Origin: Phaeobacter gallaeciensis
GTDB taxonomy: Bacteria; Pseudomonadota; Alphaproteobacteria; Rhodobacterales; Rhodobacteraceae
Assembly: GCF_001678945.1 (NCBI RefSeq)
Contig: NZ_CP015124.1
Coordinates: 1,609,501 to 1,673,500, forward strand
DNA length: 64,000 nucleotides
Direction of reading: 5' to 3'
The position numbers were made by a program, and so were the translations under genes. Each line of letters begins with the position of its first letter. Positions within the stretch are counted from its first letter, which is position 1. The notes under the pieces were generated by a model. The model was not told the origin of the DNA. It ran no database searches and saw only the letters and a program-made list of their open reading frames with translations. Below, piece after piece: positions 46,174-56,292 of this stretch.

Positions 46174-47535
46174 TCAGCCCTGCGAAATGCGTCCTTCGAC
46201 CATGTCGCGGACCTTCACCGCATAGCGATCCGTCATGCCCGATACGAAATCGCCCAAAGAATGCAGTGCGGTATACTCATCCGTTACCCCGCGCAGGTCC
46301 AGATCGACGGCCCGGATCAGTTTCGCCCAATAGCCATGCCGCGCCTTCAATGCCTCGACGTCCCAGCCGCAGGCCTTCAGATCCTCATAAAGGCCGACAA
46401 AGTGATCGAGCAGCCCGTGCAACACCTGACGCCCCGAAATCTCCAGCTCGGTCTTGCGCCGCGCGGTAAAGATGCGGGCGTTCGAGATCTCTTTCAGCTT
46501 GGCAAAGGCGTCCGCCTTGGTGGACACCTCCATCAGCCCATCGCTGAACTCCCCCATCATGATGGCATCGTAGTTGGCCATGAAGGCCTCGACCGCGCTT
46601 TCGATGGCGGCCCCGATGGCCATGGCCCGCAGCATTCCGACGCGGTCCCGCAGGGGCATCGCCGCATCGCCCGGGTGGTTCGCCTTGCCGGTGATATCTT
46701 CCAGAATGCCCGCCACCAGATCGCTGTCCAGATCGCCCACCGTGGCGGCATCCTCGATATCCAGAATGCGGTAGCAGATGTCATCCGCCGCCTCGACGAG
46801 GAAGGCAAGCGGATGGCGCCGCCAGACCTGCGCCGCTCCCGTGCCGTCCGAGGGCAGGCCCAGCGCCGTTGCAGCCTCGGCGAATAGATCGCGTTCAGAC
46901 TGGAAGACGCCGAATTTCTTAAGGCCCACGTAGTTCCCCGAGGACAGCGCCTTGGCCTCTGCAGTGCAAGGGTATTTGGAAAAGGCCCCAAGGGTCGCAT
47001 AGGACAGGCGCATACCGCCTTCGCGCTGGCCCATCTCCAGCCGAGCAACGATGCGAAAGCCTTGCGCGTTGCCTTCAAAGGCCTCGAATTCGGGACGCAC
47101 CTTGACAGGCACAGCAGCGGCAAGGCCGGTGCCGCTGGCGAACTGGCGCGCGAACCACTCGCCGATACTGTCCTCGCCGGAATGACCAAAAGGCGGGTTG
47201 CCGATGTCATGCACCAAACAGGCCGCCTGCACCACGCCTGCCATCACATGCTGCTGCCCTTCGGTCAGACTGCCGCGTTCAACCAGTTTCTGCCCCACCT
47301 GAATGCCAAGGGAGCGCCCAACGCTGGAGGTTTCCATGCTGTGGATCATCCGGTGATGCACGTGGTCATGGCAATGCAGCGGATGCACCTGCGTCTTTTG
47401 CGCAAGACGGCGAAACGGTTCGGAAAACAGGATCCGGTCGTAATCCTGCAAATAGGCGGGGCGGCCCGGCTTTTCCTCAAAATCGGGTCGGCACAAACGC
47501 CCCGGGTTCAACAACCTGTCCCATTCCATCGCCAT
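46174..47535 (-). CDS. Deoxyguanosinetriphosphate triphosphohydrolase-like protein
   Basis: 453 residues starting MAMEWDRLLNPGRLCRPD. HD-domain hydrolase that releases triphosphate from dNTPs in relatives. The active-site pattern includes RRLAQKTQVHPLHCHDHVHH, HSMETSSVGRSLG and HDIGNPPFGHSGEDSIGEW. It lies within the dGTPase-like group rather than E. coli Dgt proper, so dNTP specificity is uncertain. The ATG at 47535 has AGGAG eight bases upstream; the frame to 47604 lacks one. The convergent neighbour is pckA. Confidence 0.93.
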   Translation of the reverse strand: MAMEWDRLLNPGRLCRPDFEEKPGRPAYLQDYDRILFSEPFRRLAQKTQVHPLHCHDHVHHRMIHSMETSSVGRSLGIQVGQKLVERGSLTEGQQHVMAGVVQAACLVHDIGNPPFGHSGEDSIGEWFARQFASGTGLAAAVPVKVRPEFEAFEGNAQGFRIVARLEMGQREGGMRLSYATLGAFSKYPCTAEAKALSSGNYVGLKKFGVFQSERDLFAEAATALGLPSDGTGAAQVWRRHPLAFLVEAADDICYRILDIEDAATVGDLDSDLVAGILEDITGKANHPGDAAMPLRDRVGMLRAMAIGAAIESAVEAFMANYDAIMMGEFSDGLMEVSTKADAFAKLKEISNARIFTARRKTELEISGRQVLHGLLDHFVGLYEDLKACGWDVEALKARHGYWAKLIRAVDLDLRGVTDEYTALHSLGDFVSGMTDRYAVKVRDMVEGRISQG

Positions 47536-47605
47536 GTGCTGCGCTCCTGCCCCTGTGCCTCTTTGGCATGGGTTAAACGGAAACTGGTGCGGAAATGCAA
47601 TCACC

Positions 47606-48505
47606 TCAGCGCGGAGATATACCCGTCTTCTCCAGCTTGTGCTCGGGCTCCACGTGGATGTTCACCTTTGCCTCTGGCAACTCGGCCCGGATCGCGTCCT
47701 CTACCCGGTCGCAGATGTCATGGGCCGCACGCACCGTCATCATGCCCGCAACCACCATATGAAATTCCACGAACAAAGCTGTGCCCGCCCGGCGCGTCTT
47801 TAGCCCGTGCACCTGCAGGGCACCTTCTGCAGAGCGGTGGATGATTTCCTCGATCTCCTCCCGCTCGTCCGGCGGAGCAGCCGAATCCATCAAGCCGTTG
47901 ACCGAGGAGGCCACCACTCCATAGCCCTCGCGCAGGATGTTGACCGCCACGATCAGCGCCAGCGCCGGATCCAGCCAGCTCCACCCTGTCCACAGTGCCA
48001 GACCAAGGCCGAACAGAACCCCAACCGACGTCCAGACATCACTCATCAGGTGACGCCCGCCTGCCACCAGAGCCGGAGACCGCAACGCCCCACCCCGCCC
48101 GATCAGCAGGCGCGCCCAGAGCAGGTTGGCCACCATCGCGACAGCGTTGATCCAAAGACCTGCCATTCCCCAATCAGCGGGCGCGATAGGCCGCATTAAT
48201 GCATAGATCGACTGCTCAAGGATCAGGAAGGCAGCGATGATGATCATGATGCCTTCGGCAACGGCCGAAAAATATTCCGCCTTGTGGTGCCCGAACGGGT
48301 GGCCGGCATCCGCAGGACGGCTTGCATAGCGCACCGCGAGCCACGCCAGGAATGCACCGCCCACATTCACCAGGGACTCAAGAGCATCGGAAAACAGCGC
48401 AATGGACCCGGTGACCCACCAGGCGACAAGCTTGAGCGCCAGAACAATCAAGGAGATCGCGATTGATCCAAGCGCAAGCTGGCTTGCATTCAGACGGTTG
48501 CCCAT
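47606..48505 (-). CDS. Cation diffusion facilitator family metal transporter
   Basis: 299 residues. Six hydrophobic segments, with the first metal-site helix containing SIALFSDALESLVNVGGAF, the basic loop HPFGHHKAEYFSA, and the second metal-site His-x3-Asp in GRHLMSDVWTSVGV. The C-terminal cytoplasmic domain ends with His-rich VNIHVEPEHKLEK. Members export zinc, iron, manganese or cobalt by proton exchange; the metal cannot be told. It is followed by dgt after 70 bases. Confidence 0.93.
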   Translation of the reverse strand: MGNRLNASQLALGSIAISLIVLALKLVAWWVTGSIALFSDALESLVNVGGAFLAWLAVRYASRPADAGHPFGHHKAEYFSAVAEGIMIIIAAFLILEQSIYALMRPIAPADWGMAGLWINAVAMVANLLWARLLIGRGGALRSPALVAGGRHLMSDVWTSVGVLFGLGLALWTGWSWLDPALALIVAVNILREGYGVVASSVNGLMDSAAPPDEREEIEEIIHRSAEGALQVHGLKTRRAGTALFVEFHMVVAGMMTVRAAHDICDRVEDAIRAELPEAKVNIHVEPEHKLEKTGISPR

Positions 48506-48568
48506 GTCGGTCTTCCTGCCCCTGCTTGTAGTCTTCAGGCCCGGATCTGTCTAATCAACGGATACTGA

Positions 48569-49336
48569 TCACAGCATCAGCGCGCGGCGGAGCAAATTCA
48601 ACCCCGCAACCAGCAGGACGAACAGCGTCAGACGGCGGAAGGCAACCTGATCGATACGGTCATGCAGACGTCCGCCGATCCACATGCCCATCACCGCAGG
48701 CAGGATCAGTGCCACCGAAAACGGTGCTGTTTCAGCCCGCATGACACCCGAGCCGATGTGCCCCGCCAACAGGGCGACCGCCCCCATGCCGTAGATCACG
48801 CCCTGCACACGGATTTGCTCGTTCTTTTCCGTGCCAAGGGCGGTCAGATAGGCCACCGTCGGCGGCCCCCAGATGCCCGACATGCCGCCGATCAGCCCGG
48901 CAAAGCCGCCCACCAGCACTTCGGACCGGGGCGTGGGCCTGGCGAGTGTCAGCTGCTTGCCCATCAGCTGTGTCAGGGCGAACAGCGATACCGGCACGCC
49001 GATGATCAGCAACATCACCTGCTGCGGCAACACCCGCACCAGCTGGGCGCTGCCCAGAAGGAACACCAGCCCCACCAGAAGGAACAGCCGGAAGCGTTTC
49101 AAGGACTGAACCGCTGCGGCAAAGCCGTGCCGAAAGGCCTGCATTCCGTTGGTCACAACCGTCGGCAGGATCAGCCCCGCCAAGGCGATTTCCGGCGGCA
49201 TGAACATGCTGAGACCAGAGACGAGAATCATCGGCATGGCAAAACCAACCATCCCTTTGACCGTGCCCGCGACCAGCGCAACAGCAAAGGCCGCCGACAG
49301 TTCAGACGGTGTGAAAGCGGAAAAAAGACTTGTCAT
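48569..49336 (-). CDS. TauE/SafE-family sulfite or organosulfonate exporter
   Basis: 255 residues with seven to eight hydrophobic helices. The two family halves are seen in AFAVALVAGTVKGMVGFAMP and VGGFAGLIGGMSGIWGPPTVAY, each carrying the Gly-rich TauE/SafE signature. Members export sulfite, sulfoacetate or other anions, a common trait in sulfonate-using roseobacters, but the substrate here is not shown. It is divergent from mcd with a 144-base spacer. Confidence 0.88.
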   Translation of the reverse strand: MTSLFSAFTPSELSAAFAVALVAGTVKGMVGFAMPMILVSGLSMFMPPEIALAGLILPTVVTNGMQAFRHGFAAAVQSLKRFRLFLLVGLVFLLGSAQLVRVLPQQVMLLIIGVPVSLFALTQLMGKQLTLARPTPRSEVLVGGFAGLIGGMSGIWGPPTVAYLTALGTEKNEQIRVQGVIYGMGAVALLAGHIGSGVMRAETAPFSVALILPAVMGMWIGGRLHDRIDQVAFRRLTLFVLLVAGLNLLRRALML

Positions 49337-49480
49337 GCCTCTTCATAGCGATAGGTCCAGACCGCTGCAGCAGCAAAATAAACACGAAACTTTTGGTCGA
49401 TATGCCGCATCGCGGCGTATTTTTATTGCGCTGCACCTGCGAAATGTTTACCACCAAGCGACCGAAGAAGGATGTGACTC

Positions 49481-51166
49481 ATGGCCCACGACGGACAGGA
49501 CTTGCAAATGAAGCAGATTGTACTCCCCGACCTTTTGACGCTGACCGCAGCGACGCTTGGCCCGCTTGACCAACTGCTGGAGACTGCCCGCGGCGCGGTC
49601 CGCGATCTGGTCACAGCCGATGGCCGCGTTTCCGGCGCACTGGTAGAGCAGCACCAGACTGCGGCCCACGGGCTGTCCTGGCTTGCCACCTATGTCTACA
49701 GCCTGCGCCAGATGCAGAACTGGGCCGAGCGGATGCAATCCGAGGGCAAGTTCAACGAAATGGAGCAGCTGATCCACCAGATCGCCTTTGGCGAATACCT
49801 GGCGCAGATGCGCGGCGGCATCCAGATGAACCAGGGTGAGATCATCCGCCTGAACGATCTGGGACTGGACGCCTCGGCCCAAAGCCTGCTGGACAGCGCA
49901 GAAATCACAACCCTGTGCCAGGCTGGCAACTCCGCTGCCGCCCGCACCCGTCTGGTCGAACTGATGCAGGAGCAGGCTGGGTCTGTCATGTTCGGCGCCT
50001 CGGGTCTGGACGAAGAACTGGAGATGATCCGCGACCAGTTCCGTCGCTACGCGCTGGAAAAGGTCGAGCCCTTTGCTCACGAATGGCACCTCAAGGATGA
50101 GCTGATCCCGATCGAGATTATCAACGAGTTGGCCGAGATGGGCGTCTTTGGCCTGACCATCCCTGAGGAATTTGGTGGCTTCGGACTGTCCAAGGCGTCG
50201 ATGTGCGTGGTCTCCGAAGAACTGTCGCGCGGTTACATCGGTGTCGGCAGCCTTGGCACCCGCTCTGAAATCGCGGCCGAGCTGATCATCGCTGGCGGCA
50301 CGGATGAGCAGAAGGCGAACTGGCTGCCCAAGATCGCCAGCGCCGAAATCCTGCCCACGGCCGTCTTTACCGAGCCGAACACCGGGTCGGACCTTGGCTC
50401 CCTGCGTACCCGCGCGGTGAAGAACGCCGATGGCGATTACGAGGTTACCGGCAACAAGACCTGGATCACCCATGCGGCCCGGACCCATGTGATGACCCTG
50501 CTGGCACGCACCAACCCCGACACCACCGATCACCGCGGTTTGTCGATGTTCCTGGCGGAAAAAACGCCCGGCACCGATGAAAACCCCTTCCCCACCGAAG
50601 GCATGACCGGCGGTGAAATCGAGGTTCTGGGCTATCGCGGCATGAAGGAATATGAGCTTGGCTTTGACGGTTTCAAGGTCAAGGGTGAGAACCTTCTGGG
50701 CGGCGAAGAAGGCAAAGGCTTCAAACAGCTGATGGAGACCTTTGAATCTGCCCGCATCCAGACCGCAGCCCGCGCCATCGGCGTGGCACAATCGGCGCTG
50801 GATATCGCGATGCAGTATGCACAGGACCGCAAGCAGTTCGGCAAATCGCTGATCAACTTCCCACGGGTGTCGTCGAAACTGGCGATGATGGCGGTTGAGA
50901 TCATGGTTGCCCGCCAGCTGACCTATTTCTCGGCTTGGGAAAAGGACAACGGCCACCGCTGCGACCTTGAGGCTGGCATGGCCAAACTGCTGGGCGCCCG
51001 TGTTGCCTGGGCGGCAGCGGACAACGGTCTGCAGATCCACGGCGGCAACGGCTTTGCGCTGGAGTACAAGATCTCCCGCGTGCTGTGCGACGCCCGGATC
51101 CTGAACATCTTCGAAGGGGCCGCCGAAATTCAGGCGCAGGTCATCGCCCGCCGACTGCTGGCCTGA
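49481..51166 (+). CDS. mcd: (2S)-methylsuccinyl-CoA dehydrogenase
   Basis: 561 residues. Oxidises (2S)-methylsuccinyl-CoA to mesaconyl-CoA in the ethylmalonyl-CoA pathway for acetyl-CoA assimilation. The main part is an acyl-CoA dehydrogenase: FTEPNTGSDLGSLRTRAV, WITHAARTHVM, AQDRKQFGKSLINF, and the catalytic-base region FEGAAEIQAQVIARRLLA. The extra N-terminal domain of about 160 residues (LDQLLETARGAVRDLVTADG onward) is diagnostic of Mcd and absent from ordinary dehydrogenases. AAGGA precedes the ATG. Electrons would pass to the ETF encoded at 34.9-36.6 kb. Other pathway genes (ccr, ecm) are not in this window. Confidence 0.93.
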   Translation: MAHDGQDLQMKQIVLPDLLTLTAATLGPLDQLLETARGAVRDLVTADGRVSGALVEQHQTAAHGLSWLATYVYSLRQMQNWAERMQSEGKFNEMEQLIHQIAFGEYLAQMRGGIQMNQGEIIRLNDLGLDASAQSLLDSAEITTLCQAGNSAAARTRLVELMQEQAGSVMFGASGLDEELEMIRDQFRRYALEKVEPFAHEWHLKDELIPIEIINELAEMGVFGLTIPEEFGGFGLSKASMCVVSEELSRGYIGVGSLGTRSEIAAELIIAGGTDEQKANWLPKIASAEILPTAVFTEPNTGSDLGSLRTRAVKNADGDYEVTGNKTWITHAARTHVMTLLARTNPDTTDHRGLSMFLAEKTPGTDENPFPTEGMTGGEIEVLGYRGMKEYELGFDGFKVKGENLLGGEEGKGFKQLMETFESARIQTAARAIGVAQSALDIAMQYAQDRKQFGKSLINFPRVSSKLAMMAVEIMVARQLTYFSAWEKDNGHRCDLEAGMAKLLGARVAWAAADNGLQIHGGNGFALEYKISRVLCDARILNIFEGAAEIQAQVIARRLLA

Positions 51167-51205
51167 CCCCTTCACACCTATCACTCCCCGGGGACATCCC
51201 CGACT

Positions 51206-51236
51206 GGCCCGGCCTTGTGCCGGGCCTCTTTTTTTA
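51206..51236 (+). terminator. Terminator of mcd
   Basis: Eight-base-pair stem GGCCCGGC/GCCGGGCC with a five-base loop (51206-51226) followed by TC and a long run of T. Confidence 0.94.
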
Positions 51237-51441
51237 TTGAGGTAACGGCTCCCGGCAGGCGGTTTTCCTTTCAATCATCGCTGCATGCCCCCCATGAAGT
51301 GAACCATTTGGTTACCGGTCGGCGCTGGTGTCCCACGGCAATCTGTCCTACCACGCGACGAACCTAGTCCCCCGTCGGTTGAAGACCCGCAAAAATTGAC
51401 TGCGGATTGCTGCTCTGATTGAATACGAAGAAGGCTGCCCT

Positions 51442-51867
51442 ATGCCCGTTTCCCATTTCACAAAAATGATTTCATGGCCCGCCCGTCTGGTACCGGTCCT
51501 GCTGGTTGCCCTAACTGCCTGCGCCGGGGACGAAACCCTGTCGGCCTATGGTGCAGCGGGCAAGACATGGCGGCTGAGCCAAATTGATGGCGCGCCCTTC
51601 AGCGCCGCCGCGACGCTGGAATTCCCCGCCCCCGGCAAGATCGCCGGACAGGCGCCCTGCAACGCTTACCGCGCCGAATCCACCGCACCCTACCCCTGGT
51701 TCGATACCACAGGCCTATCATCGACCCGCAAGGTTTGCCCCGAATTGCTGGAAGAAACCCGTTTCCTGGAGGCACTGCAAACCATGGGCGAGGCCGAAGT
51801 CACCGGCGACGTGCTGATCCTGCGCAATGGGTCAGGCCGCGAGATGCTGTTCAGGGCCGACGGCTGA
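51442..51867 (+). CDS. META-domain lipoprotein (HslJ-like)
   Basis: 141 residues. A signal peptide with lipobox ALTAC puts the anchor at about Cys27. The META-type domain begins AGKTWRLSQIDGAPFSAAAT and has the family GKIAGQAPCNAYRAE block and a later STRKVCPELLEETRFLEAL. HslJ relatives are linked to heat-shock or novobiocin tolerance; function here is unknown. The 51442 ATG has AAGG seven bases upstream; M9 at 51466 would also leave the signal peptide intact. The stop is inside a tandem repeat shared with recO. Confidence 0.8.
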   Translation: MPVSHFTKMISWPARLVPVLLVALTACAGDETLSAYGAAGKTWRLSQIDGAPFSAAATLEFPAPGKIAGQAPCNAYRAESTAPYPWFDTTGLSSTRKVCPELLEETRFLEALQTMGEAEVTGDVLILRNGSGREMLFRADG

Positions 51868-51888
51868 TCAGGGCCGACGGCTGATCAG
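51851..51888. repeat. 17-base tandem duplication at the convergent ends of the META gene and recO
   Basis: The unit TCAGGGCCGACGGCTGA occurs exactly twice (51851-51867, 51868-51884) with the start of a third (TCAG). The first copy codes the last residues and TGA of the META protein; the second, read on the other strand, codes the last residues (SRRP) and TGA of RecO. A recent slip or duplication could have moved the ends of both genes without breaking them. Confidence 0.92.
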
Positions 51889-52593
51889 ATCCACCAGCCG
51901 CCCGCGCGTCTCGGGCAGGGGGCGGTTGCCCAAAGCGCGCGCCAGATGGCTTTCGAGGAAATAACCAGTGGTGCGCAGGGCAATCGCGATCTCGGGATCC
52001 TCTGCCGCCCCCTGCCCCAATAGCACCGGTGGCAGCGGCAACAGACGGTCCGCCCAGTCCCCTGCCCCCGCCGCCGACACCGCGCGCCCGGTTTTGGGGG
52101 AGACATAGACCAGCCCCTCCTCTGCCCCGGTGACAGCGCAGGCCGTCAGATCCAGGCCAAAGCCCATCTCCTCCAGTAGCGCCACCTCCCAATGCAGATA
52201 GGCCAGCGGCCAGAGGTCTTCTTGTTCGAGAAGATCCAAGAGTTGTTCCGTGCGCGCGTATAGCGCCGGGTAAGCTTCGCGTTCCGGCAGGCAAAAGGAC
52301 AAAAGCGCTGTCACCGCATTGAGGCCCGCGAGAGCCAACCGCCCGGACAGGGCCGCCGCCGCGCGGCTGCGCAGGGGTTCAGCCTGATAACTGCCCAGAT
52401 GTTCCTCAAGCCGCGCGCGCCAAGTCAGATCCAGCTGCGCCCCCGGTTGCAGGATCGGCGCCATCCGCCGCCCGGCGCCACCACGCACGACCCCGGCATG
52501 GCGCCCGTGTCCTTCGGTGAAGACATCGATGATGGCAGCGCTCTCACCATGGCGGCGCACGGTCAGCAATATACCGTGGTCACGCCAGTCCAT
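51868..52593 (-). CDS. recO: DNA repair protein RecO
   Basis: 241 residues. The N-terminal OB-fold starts [20 protein letters not shown]; the Cys-poor helical domain follows with [20 protein letters not shown] and [20 protein letters not shown]. RecO acts with RecR and RecF in gap repair. It starts three bases after the DUF1491 gene and closes the lepB-rnc-era array. The C-terminus lies in the tandem repeat described above. Confidence 0.94.
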   Translation of the reverse strand: MDWRDHGILLTVRRHGESAAIIDVFTEGHGRHAGVVRGGAGRRMAPILQPGAQLDLTWRARLEEHLGSYQAEPLRSRAAAALSGRLALAGLNAVTALLSFCLPEREAYPALYARTEQLLDLLEQEDLWPLAYLHWEVALLEEMGFGLDLTACAVTGAEEGLVYVSPKTGRAVSAAGAGDWADRLLPLPPVLLGQGAAEDPEIAIALRTTGYFLESHLARALGNRPLPETRGRLVDLISRRP

Positions 52594-52596
52594 CGC

Positions 52597-52926
52597 CTAC
52601 TCGAGCCCCGGTTCATCCAGCAGGTGACGCCCCTGCCGGTCCTCGACCTCGATCACCCAGAGGTCAGGGTCAAACTCGCCCTGCCGCCGGACCGAAGCAT
52701 CGACATCAGTCTCTGGCCCTTCGGCCAGCAGAACCCATTTGCGGTCGCCGCTCATCAGATCGTAAGAGCGGTGAAAGGCCTGCGCCTGCCCATCAAGTGT
52801 GTTCAGCTTGACCAGAACCGCGCCGGCGGTGTCATCGCCATGCGCGGTCACAAAGGCCGGAATGTCAGAAAACCGGAGCCGGGCAAGATAGGCATCGACC
52901 CAAAAGCGCGCGGTCAGACGGCTCAT
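52597..52926 (-). CDS. DUF1491 family protein
   Basis: 109 residues starting [20 protein letters not shown]. The pattern WVDAYLARL, GAVLVKLNTLDGQAQAF and the acidic middle fit DUF1491, a small soluble family found between era and recO in Rhodobacterales. No function is known. Its ATG overlaps the era stop by four bases (ATGA), so it is coupled to era translation. Confidence 0.85.
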   Translation of the reverse strand: MSRLTARFWVDAYLARLRFSDIPAFVTAHGDDTAGAVLVKLNTLDGQAQAFHRSYDLMSGDRKWVLLAEGPETDVDASVRRQGEFDPDLWVIEVEDRQGRHLLDEPGLE

Positions 52927-53831
52927 GCGTTTCCGTCTTTGAAATCAAGTCCCATCTCCGAATAGCGCTCGGATTCTTCGAGCCAGTTCGGGCGGACCTT
53001 GACCTGCAGGAACAGATGCACCTTGCGGTCCAGGAACTCCTCCAACTCGGCGCGGGCAGCCTGGCTGACGGCCTTGATGGTTTCGCCGCGCTTGCCCAGA
53101 ACGATGCCCTTGTGACCATCGCGAACCACATAAATGATCTGGTCGATCTTGGCGGAGCCATCCTTGCGCTCTTCCCAGTTCTCGGTCTCGACGGTCAACT
53201 GGTAGGGCAGTTCCTGGTGCAGGCGGAGCGTCAGCTTCTCGCGGGTCATCTCTGCCGCGATCATGCGCATGGGCAGATCAGCGATCTGATCCTCAGGGTA
53301 AAGCCACGGCCCCTCGGGGACCTGCTCTGCCAACCAGTGACGTAGATCCTCGACCCCGTGGCCGCGTTCGGCGGAAATCAGGAAGGTTTCGGAGAATTCA
53401 TAGGCGTCGTTCAGCTTCTTGGTCAGCGCGAGGAGGTCCTCGGCCTGCACCTTGTCGATCTTGTTGATCGCCAGCGCCACAGTGCGGCCCTTGCCGATGT
53501 CGGCCAGCCCTTCAAGGATGCGCTCCACGCCTTCGGTAACGCCGCGATGGGCCTCGATCAGCAGCACCACGACATCCGCATCCGCTGCGCCGCCCCAGGC
53601 GGCTGCTACCATGGCGCGGTCCAGTCGGCGGCGCGGTTTGAACAGGCCGGGCGTGTCGACAAACACCAGCTGGCTGTCGCCCTCCATCGCCACACCCCGG
53701 ATCCGGGCGCGGGTGGTCTGTACCTTGTGGGTCACGATCGAGACCTTGGCCCCCACCATGCGGTTCAAAAGGGTGGATTTGCCTGCGTTCGGCTCTCCGA
53801 TCAGGGCAATGAACCCGGCGCGTGTGGTCAT
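52923..53831 (-). CDS. era: GTPase Era
   Basis: 302 residues. G1 [12 protein letters not shown] at residues 12-23, G3 DTPGLF, G4 NKIDKV; the C-terminal KH domain contains GQK-like [20 protein letters not shown]. Binds the 16S rRNA 3' end and helps 30S maturation. Overlaps rnc by four bases and DUF1491 by four. Confidence 0.98.
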   Translation of the reverse strand: MTTRAGFIALIGEPNAGKSTLLNRMVGAKVSIVTHKVQTTRARIRGVAMEGDSQLVFVDTPGLFKPRRRLDRAMVAAAWGGAADADVVVLLIEAHRGVTEGVERILEGLADIGKGRTVALAINKIDKVQAEDLLALTKKLNDAYEFSETFLISAERGHGVEDLRHWLAEQVPEGPWLYPEDQIADLPMRMIAAEMTREKLTLRLHQELPYQLTVETENWEERKDGSAKIDQIIYVVRDGHKGIVLGKRGETIKAVSQAARAELEEFLDRKVHLFLQVKVRPNWLEESERYSEMGLDFKDGNA

Positions 53832-54514
53832 GTGTCTTGCTCCAATCGTGTCAAAAGCGCCTTGGCAGCGGCCTGTTCAGCCTGCCGCTTCGACCCGGCG
53901 CTGGCCTGTTCCTCAGTCCCGTCATCCAGTCGGACCGCGATGGTAAAGATCGGTTGGTGATCCGGGCCTTCGCGGGCAACCTGCACATAGGCCGGCGGGT
54001 TCTGGCGGCGCGCCTGCACATATTCCTGCAAAGCGGTCTTCGGGTCGCGGGCGTCGTCCTCGACCTTGCCGATACGCGATCCCCACAGCCGCAGGATCAT
54101 CTCCTGCGCTGCCTCGAACCCGGCGTCCTTGTAGACGGCGGCGATTACCGCCTCCATCGCATCGCCCAGCAGGGCCTCCTTGCGGCGCCCGCCGGACATC
54201 ATTTCAGACCGGCCCAGTTTCAGCACCGAGCCAAGGTCGATCTCGCGGGCGACATCGGCGCAGGCTTCCTTGCGCACCAGCGCGTTAAAGCGCGGCGCGA
54301 GCTGGCCTTCGGTCGCGGTCTTGTCATGTTCCAACAGCGCGGTGGACATCACGAGGCCCAGCACCCTATCGCCGAGAAATTCCAGCCTCTGGTTGTCCTT
54401 GCGGTTCGGCGAAGACACCGAAGCATGGGTCAGCGCGCGCAGCAAAAGTTCGGGCCGGGCAAAGCTGTGCCCGATCCGATCCTCAAATGCCCGCATGTCT
54501 TTAGACAGTTTCAC
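53828..54514 (-). CDS. rnc: Ribonuclease III
   Basis: 228 residues. The RNase III signature is [15 protein letters not shown] with Arg in place of the usual Ser after GD, and the second acidic site [17 protein letters not shown] is intact. The C-terminal dsRNA-binding domain begins [15 protein letters not shown]. Processes rRNA and structured mRNA. Overlaps lepB and era by four bases each. Confidence 0.97.
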   Translation of the reverse strand: MKLSKDMRAFEDRIGHSFARPELLLRALTHASVSSPNRKDNQRLEFLGDRVLGLVMSTALLEHDKTATEGQLAPRFNALVRKEACADVAREIDLGSVLKLGRSEMMSGGRRKEALLGDAMEAVIAAVYKDAGFEAAQEMILRLWGSRIGKVEDDARDPKTALQEYVQARRQNPPAYVQVAREGPDHQPIFTIAVRLDDGTEEQASAGSKRQAEQAAAKALLTRLEQDT

Positions 54515-55347
54515 TCGATCCCCTTGAAGAAACGATCACCACGCCAGGTCCAGAAATACAGCATCGAGCGCCCGGCAGAAGAGAACATGATGCGATCCGC
54601 GCGCCCGATCAGGTTTTCAAACGGTACGAAGCCGACACCTCCGGCAGATTGCGGCAGGCGGCTATCGCTGGAATTGTCGCGGTTGTCGCCCATGAAGAAA
54701 TAATGGCCTTCGGGCACCTGATAAACGCCCGTGTGATCCATGCCCTGATTGGCGATATTCAGGATTACATGCTCCACCCCACCCGGCAAGGTTTCGATCT
54801 GCCGTGATTTGGCACAGGTCGCGCCCTCACCCACCGGTGCGTTCTCGCAGCGCGGGTAAGAGCCGATCGGCCCCTGACGCTCCATCAGCTCCTCGAAATC
54901 GCCTGCGTCCTGCAGCGCGACAGCAGTGCCATTGATCTGCAGAACGCCATTGGTCACCTGAATACGGTCGCCGGGCAGGCCGATCAGTCGCTTGATGAAA
55001 TCGGTGCCCGTCACCGGATGCCGGAAGACGACGACATCACCGCGCTCGGGCTCGCTCCCCAGAATGCGGGTGTTTTCCCCGTCCAGAAAGCCGCAGATGT
55101 CACTGGCATCGACGTCGATCCCGATACTGCCCAGCCGTACGCTGGGGCAGGAAGCATAGGAATAGCCATAGGCCATCTTGTTTACGAACAGGAAATCACC
55201 AATCAGCAGCGTTTCCTTCATCGAACCCGAAGGGATCCAGAACGGCTGAAAGAACAACGTCCGGAACACGCCGGCAATCAGCAGCGCGTAGACAATGGTC
55301 TTTATCGTCTCAAGGATCGAGTGTCCGGCATGGGATTTGGCCGTCAT
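54511..55347 (-). CDS. lepB: Signal peptidase I
   Basis: 278 residues. An N-terminal membrane helix, the catalytic Ser in [16 protein letters not shown] and the Lys in [16 protein letters not shown], then the box [12 protein letters not shown]. Cleaves signal peptides of exported proteins. It heads the tightly overlapping lepB-rnc-era-DUF1491-recO series; the ATG is 59 bases after the acpS stop. Confidence 0.97.
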   Translation of the reverse strand: MTAKSHAGHSILETIKTIVYALLIAGVFRTLFFQPFWIPSGSMKETLLIGDFLFVNKMAYGYSYASCPSVRLGSIGIDVDASDICGFLDGENTRILGSEPERGDVVVFRHPVTGTDFIKRLIGLPGDRIQVTNGVLQINGTAVALQDAGDFEELMERQGPIGSYPRCENAPVGEGATCAKSRQIETLPGGVEHVILNIANQGMDHTGVYQVPEGHYFFMGDNRDNSSDSRLPQSAGGVGFVPFENLIGRADRIMFSSAGRSMLYFWTWRGDRFFKGIE

Positions 55348-55406
55348 CAGGCTCTCCGGTGTTGTAGGTTGGGTCGGGGGCTACATGCGGCCCGGCTGGG
55401 TCTAAG

Positions 55407-55838
55407 TCAAGCATCCCCGCCGGATTCCCCCGCTGCGTCAGCAAAGGGTCGCGCTTCGATCATCACGATGGCCTGCGCCCAAGGGTGATCATCGGTCAGG
55501 GTGACATGGATATGCGCCTCGTGGCCCGGCGGGGTCATCTTGGCGAGTCTGTCCGCAGCCCAGCCGGTCACATGCATGACGGGCTGGCCGGTGCGCAGGT
55601 TGCTAACGGACATGTCTTTCCAGGCGATGCCCATGCGCAGCCCGGTTCCCAGCGCCTTGGAGCATGCCTCCTTGGCCGCCCAGCGTTTTGCATAGGTGCC
55701 CGCCACATCACGGCGACGCTCGGACTTGCGCTGTTCGACCTCGGTAAAGACCCGGTTGCGGAACCGGTCGCCAAAACGGTCCAGCGTGCGCTGGATGCGG
55801 TCAATGTTGGCCAGATCGGTCCCGATGCCAAGGATCAT
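55407..55838 (-). CDS. acpS: Holo-[acyl-carrier-protein] synthase
   Basis: 143 residues. Transfers phosphopantetheine from CoA to acyl carrier protein. Family signature [14 protein letters not shown] at the start, with the second metal-site Glu in [17 protein letters not shown] and the strand [13 protein letters not shown]. Lies between lepB and the small membrane protein gene, in the standard order. Confidence 0.96.
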   Translation of the reverse strand: MILGIGTDLANIDRIQRTLDRFGDRFRNRVFTEVEQRKSERRRDVAGTYAKRWAAKEACSKALGTGLRMGIAWKDMSVSNLRTGQPVMHVTGWAADRLAKMTPPGHEAHIHVTLTDDHPWAQAIVMIEARPFADAAGESGGDA

Positions 55839-55854
55839 GAAGCACCCATGGCGG

Positions 55855-56292
55855 TCAGTCCCGCCCTTCTTTCTTGCGGATCGCGGTCAGTTGAGATTTC
55901 GCACCCATGCCGGTAAAGAACCGCACGAGCACAAGCCCCAGCGCCGCCTGCAGCAGCGCTCCCCCAAACAGGACGCTGGCGCCGACCGGATCGCTCATCA
56001 TCTGGCGCAGCGGTGGCATGATGACGCTGAGAAGCACCACGAAGATCAGGCTCAGCCCAAGGATCATCAGCGCTGCAGCCTTTGCAAACCGCCACAGGAC
56101 AGCGCTTTCCGGCACCGCACGTTCTGCCTTGGCGTATCGTTGCCCTTCGACCATCGCCGCAACGATGGCAGGAATGATGCTCATCCCGCCATTGGCAATG
56201 TTATGACCCAAAAGGACCTGCACGGCATAGACAACCGCGATCACCCCTAGAGCCGTAGCCACATAGACCAGCGTAAAGCGTTTGAGGTTCAT
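55855..56292 (-). CDS. Small membrane protein (ABZJ_00895-like family)
   Basis: 145 residues with four hydrophobic segments (about 7-27, 36-50, 70-92, 102-125) and a short basic tail. The block [21 protein letters not shown] is typical of the ABZJ_00895 family that often sits between acpS and pdxJ. Function unknown. The ATG overlaps the pdxJ stop by four bases, so it is coupled to pdxJ. Confidence 0.6.
   Translation of the reverse strand: MNLKRFTLVYVATALGVIAVVYAVQVLLGHNIANGGMSIIPAIVAAMVEGQRYAKAERAVPESAVLWRFAKAAALMILGLSLIFVVLLSVIMPPLRQMMSDPVGASVLFGGALLQAALGLVLVRFFTGMGAKSQLTAIRKKEGRD

Noticed and set aside
49448-51274. A 608-codon minus-strand frame opposite mcd
   Set aside because: Antisense shadow; mcd is unmistakable on the other strand.
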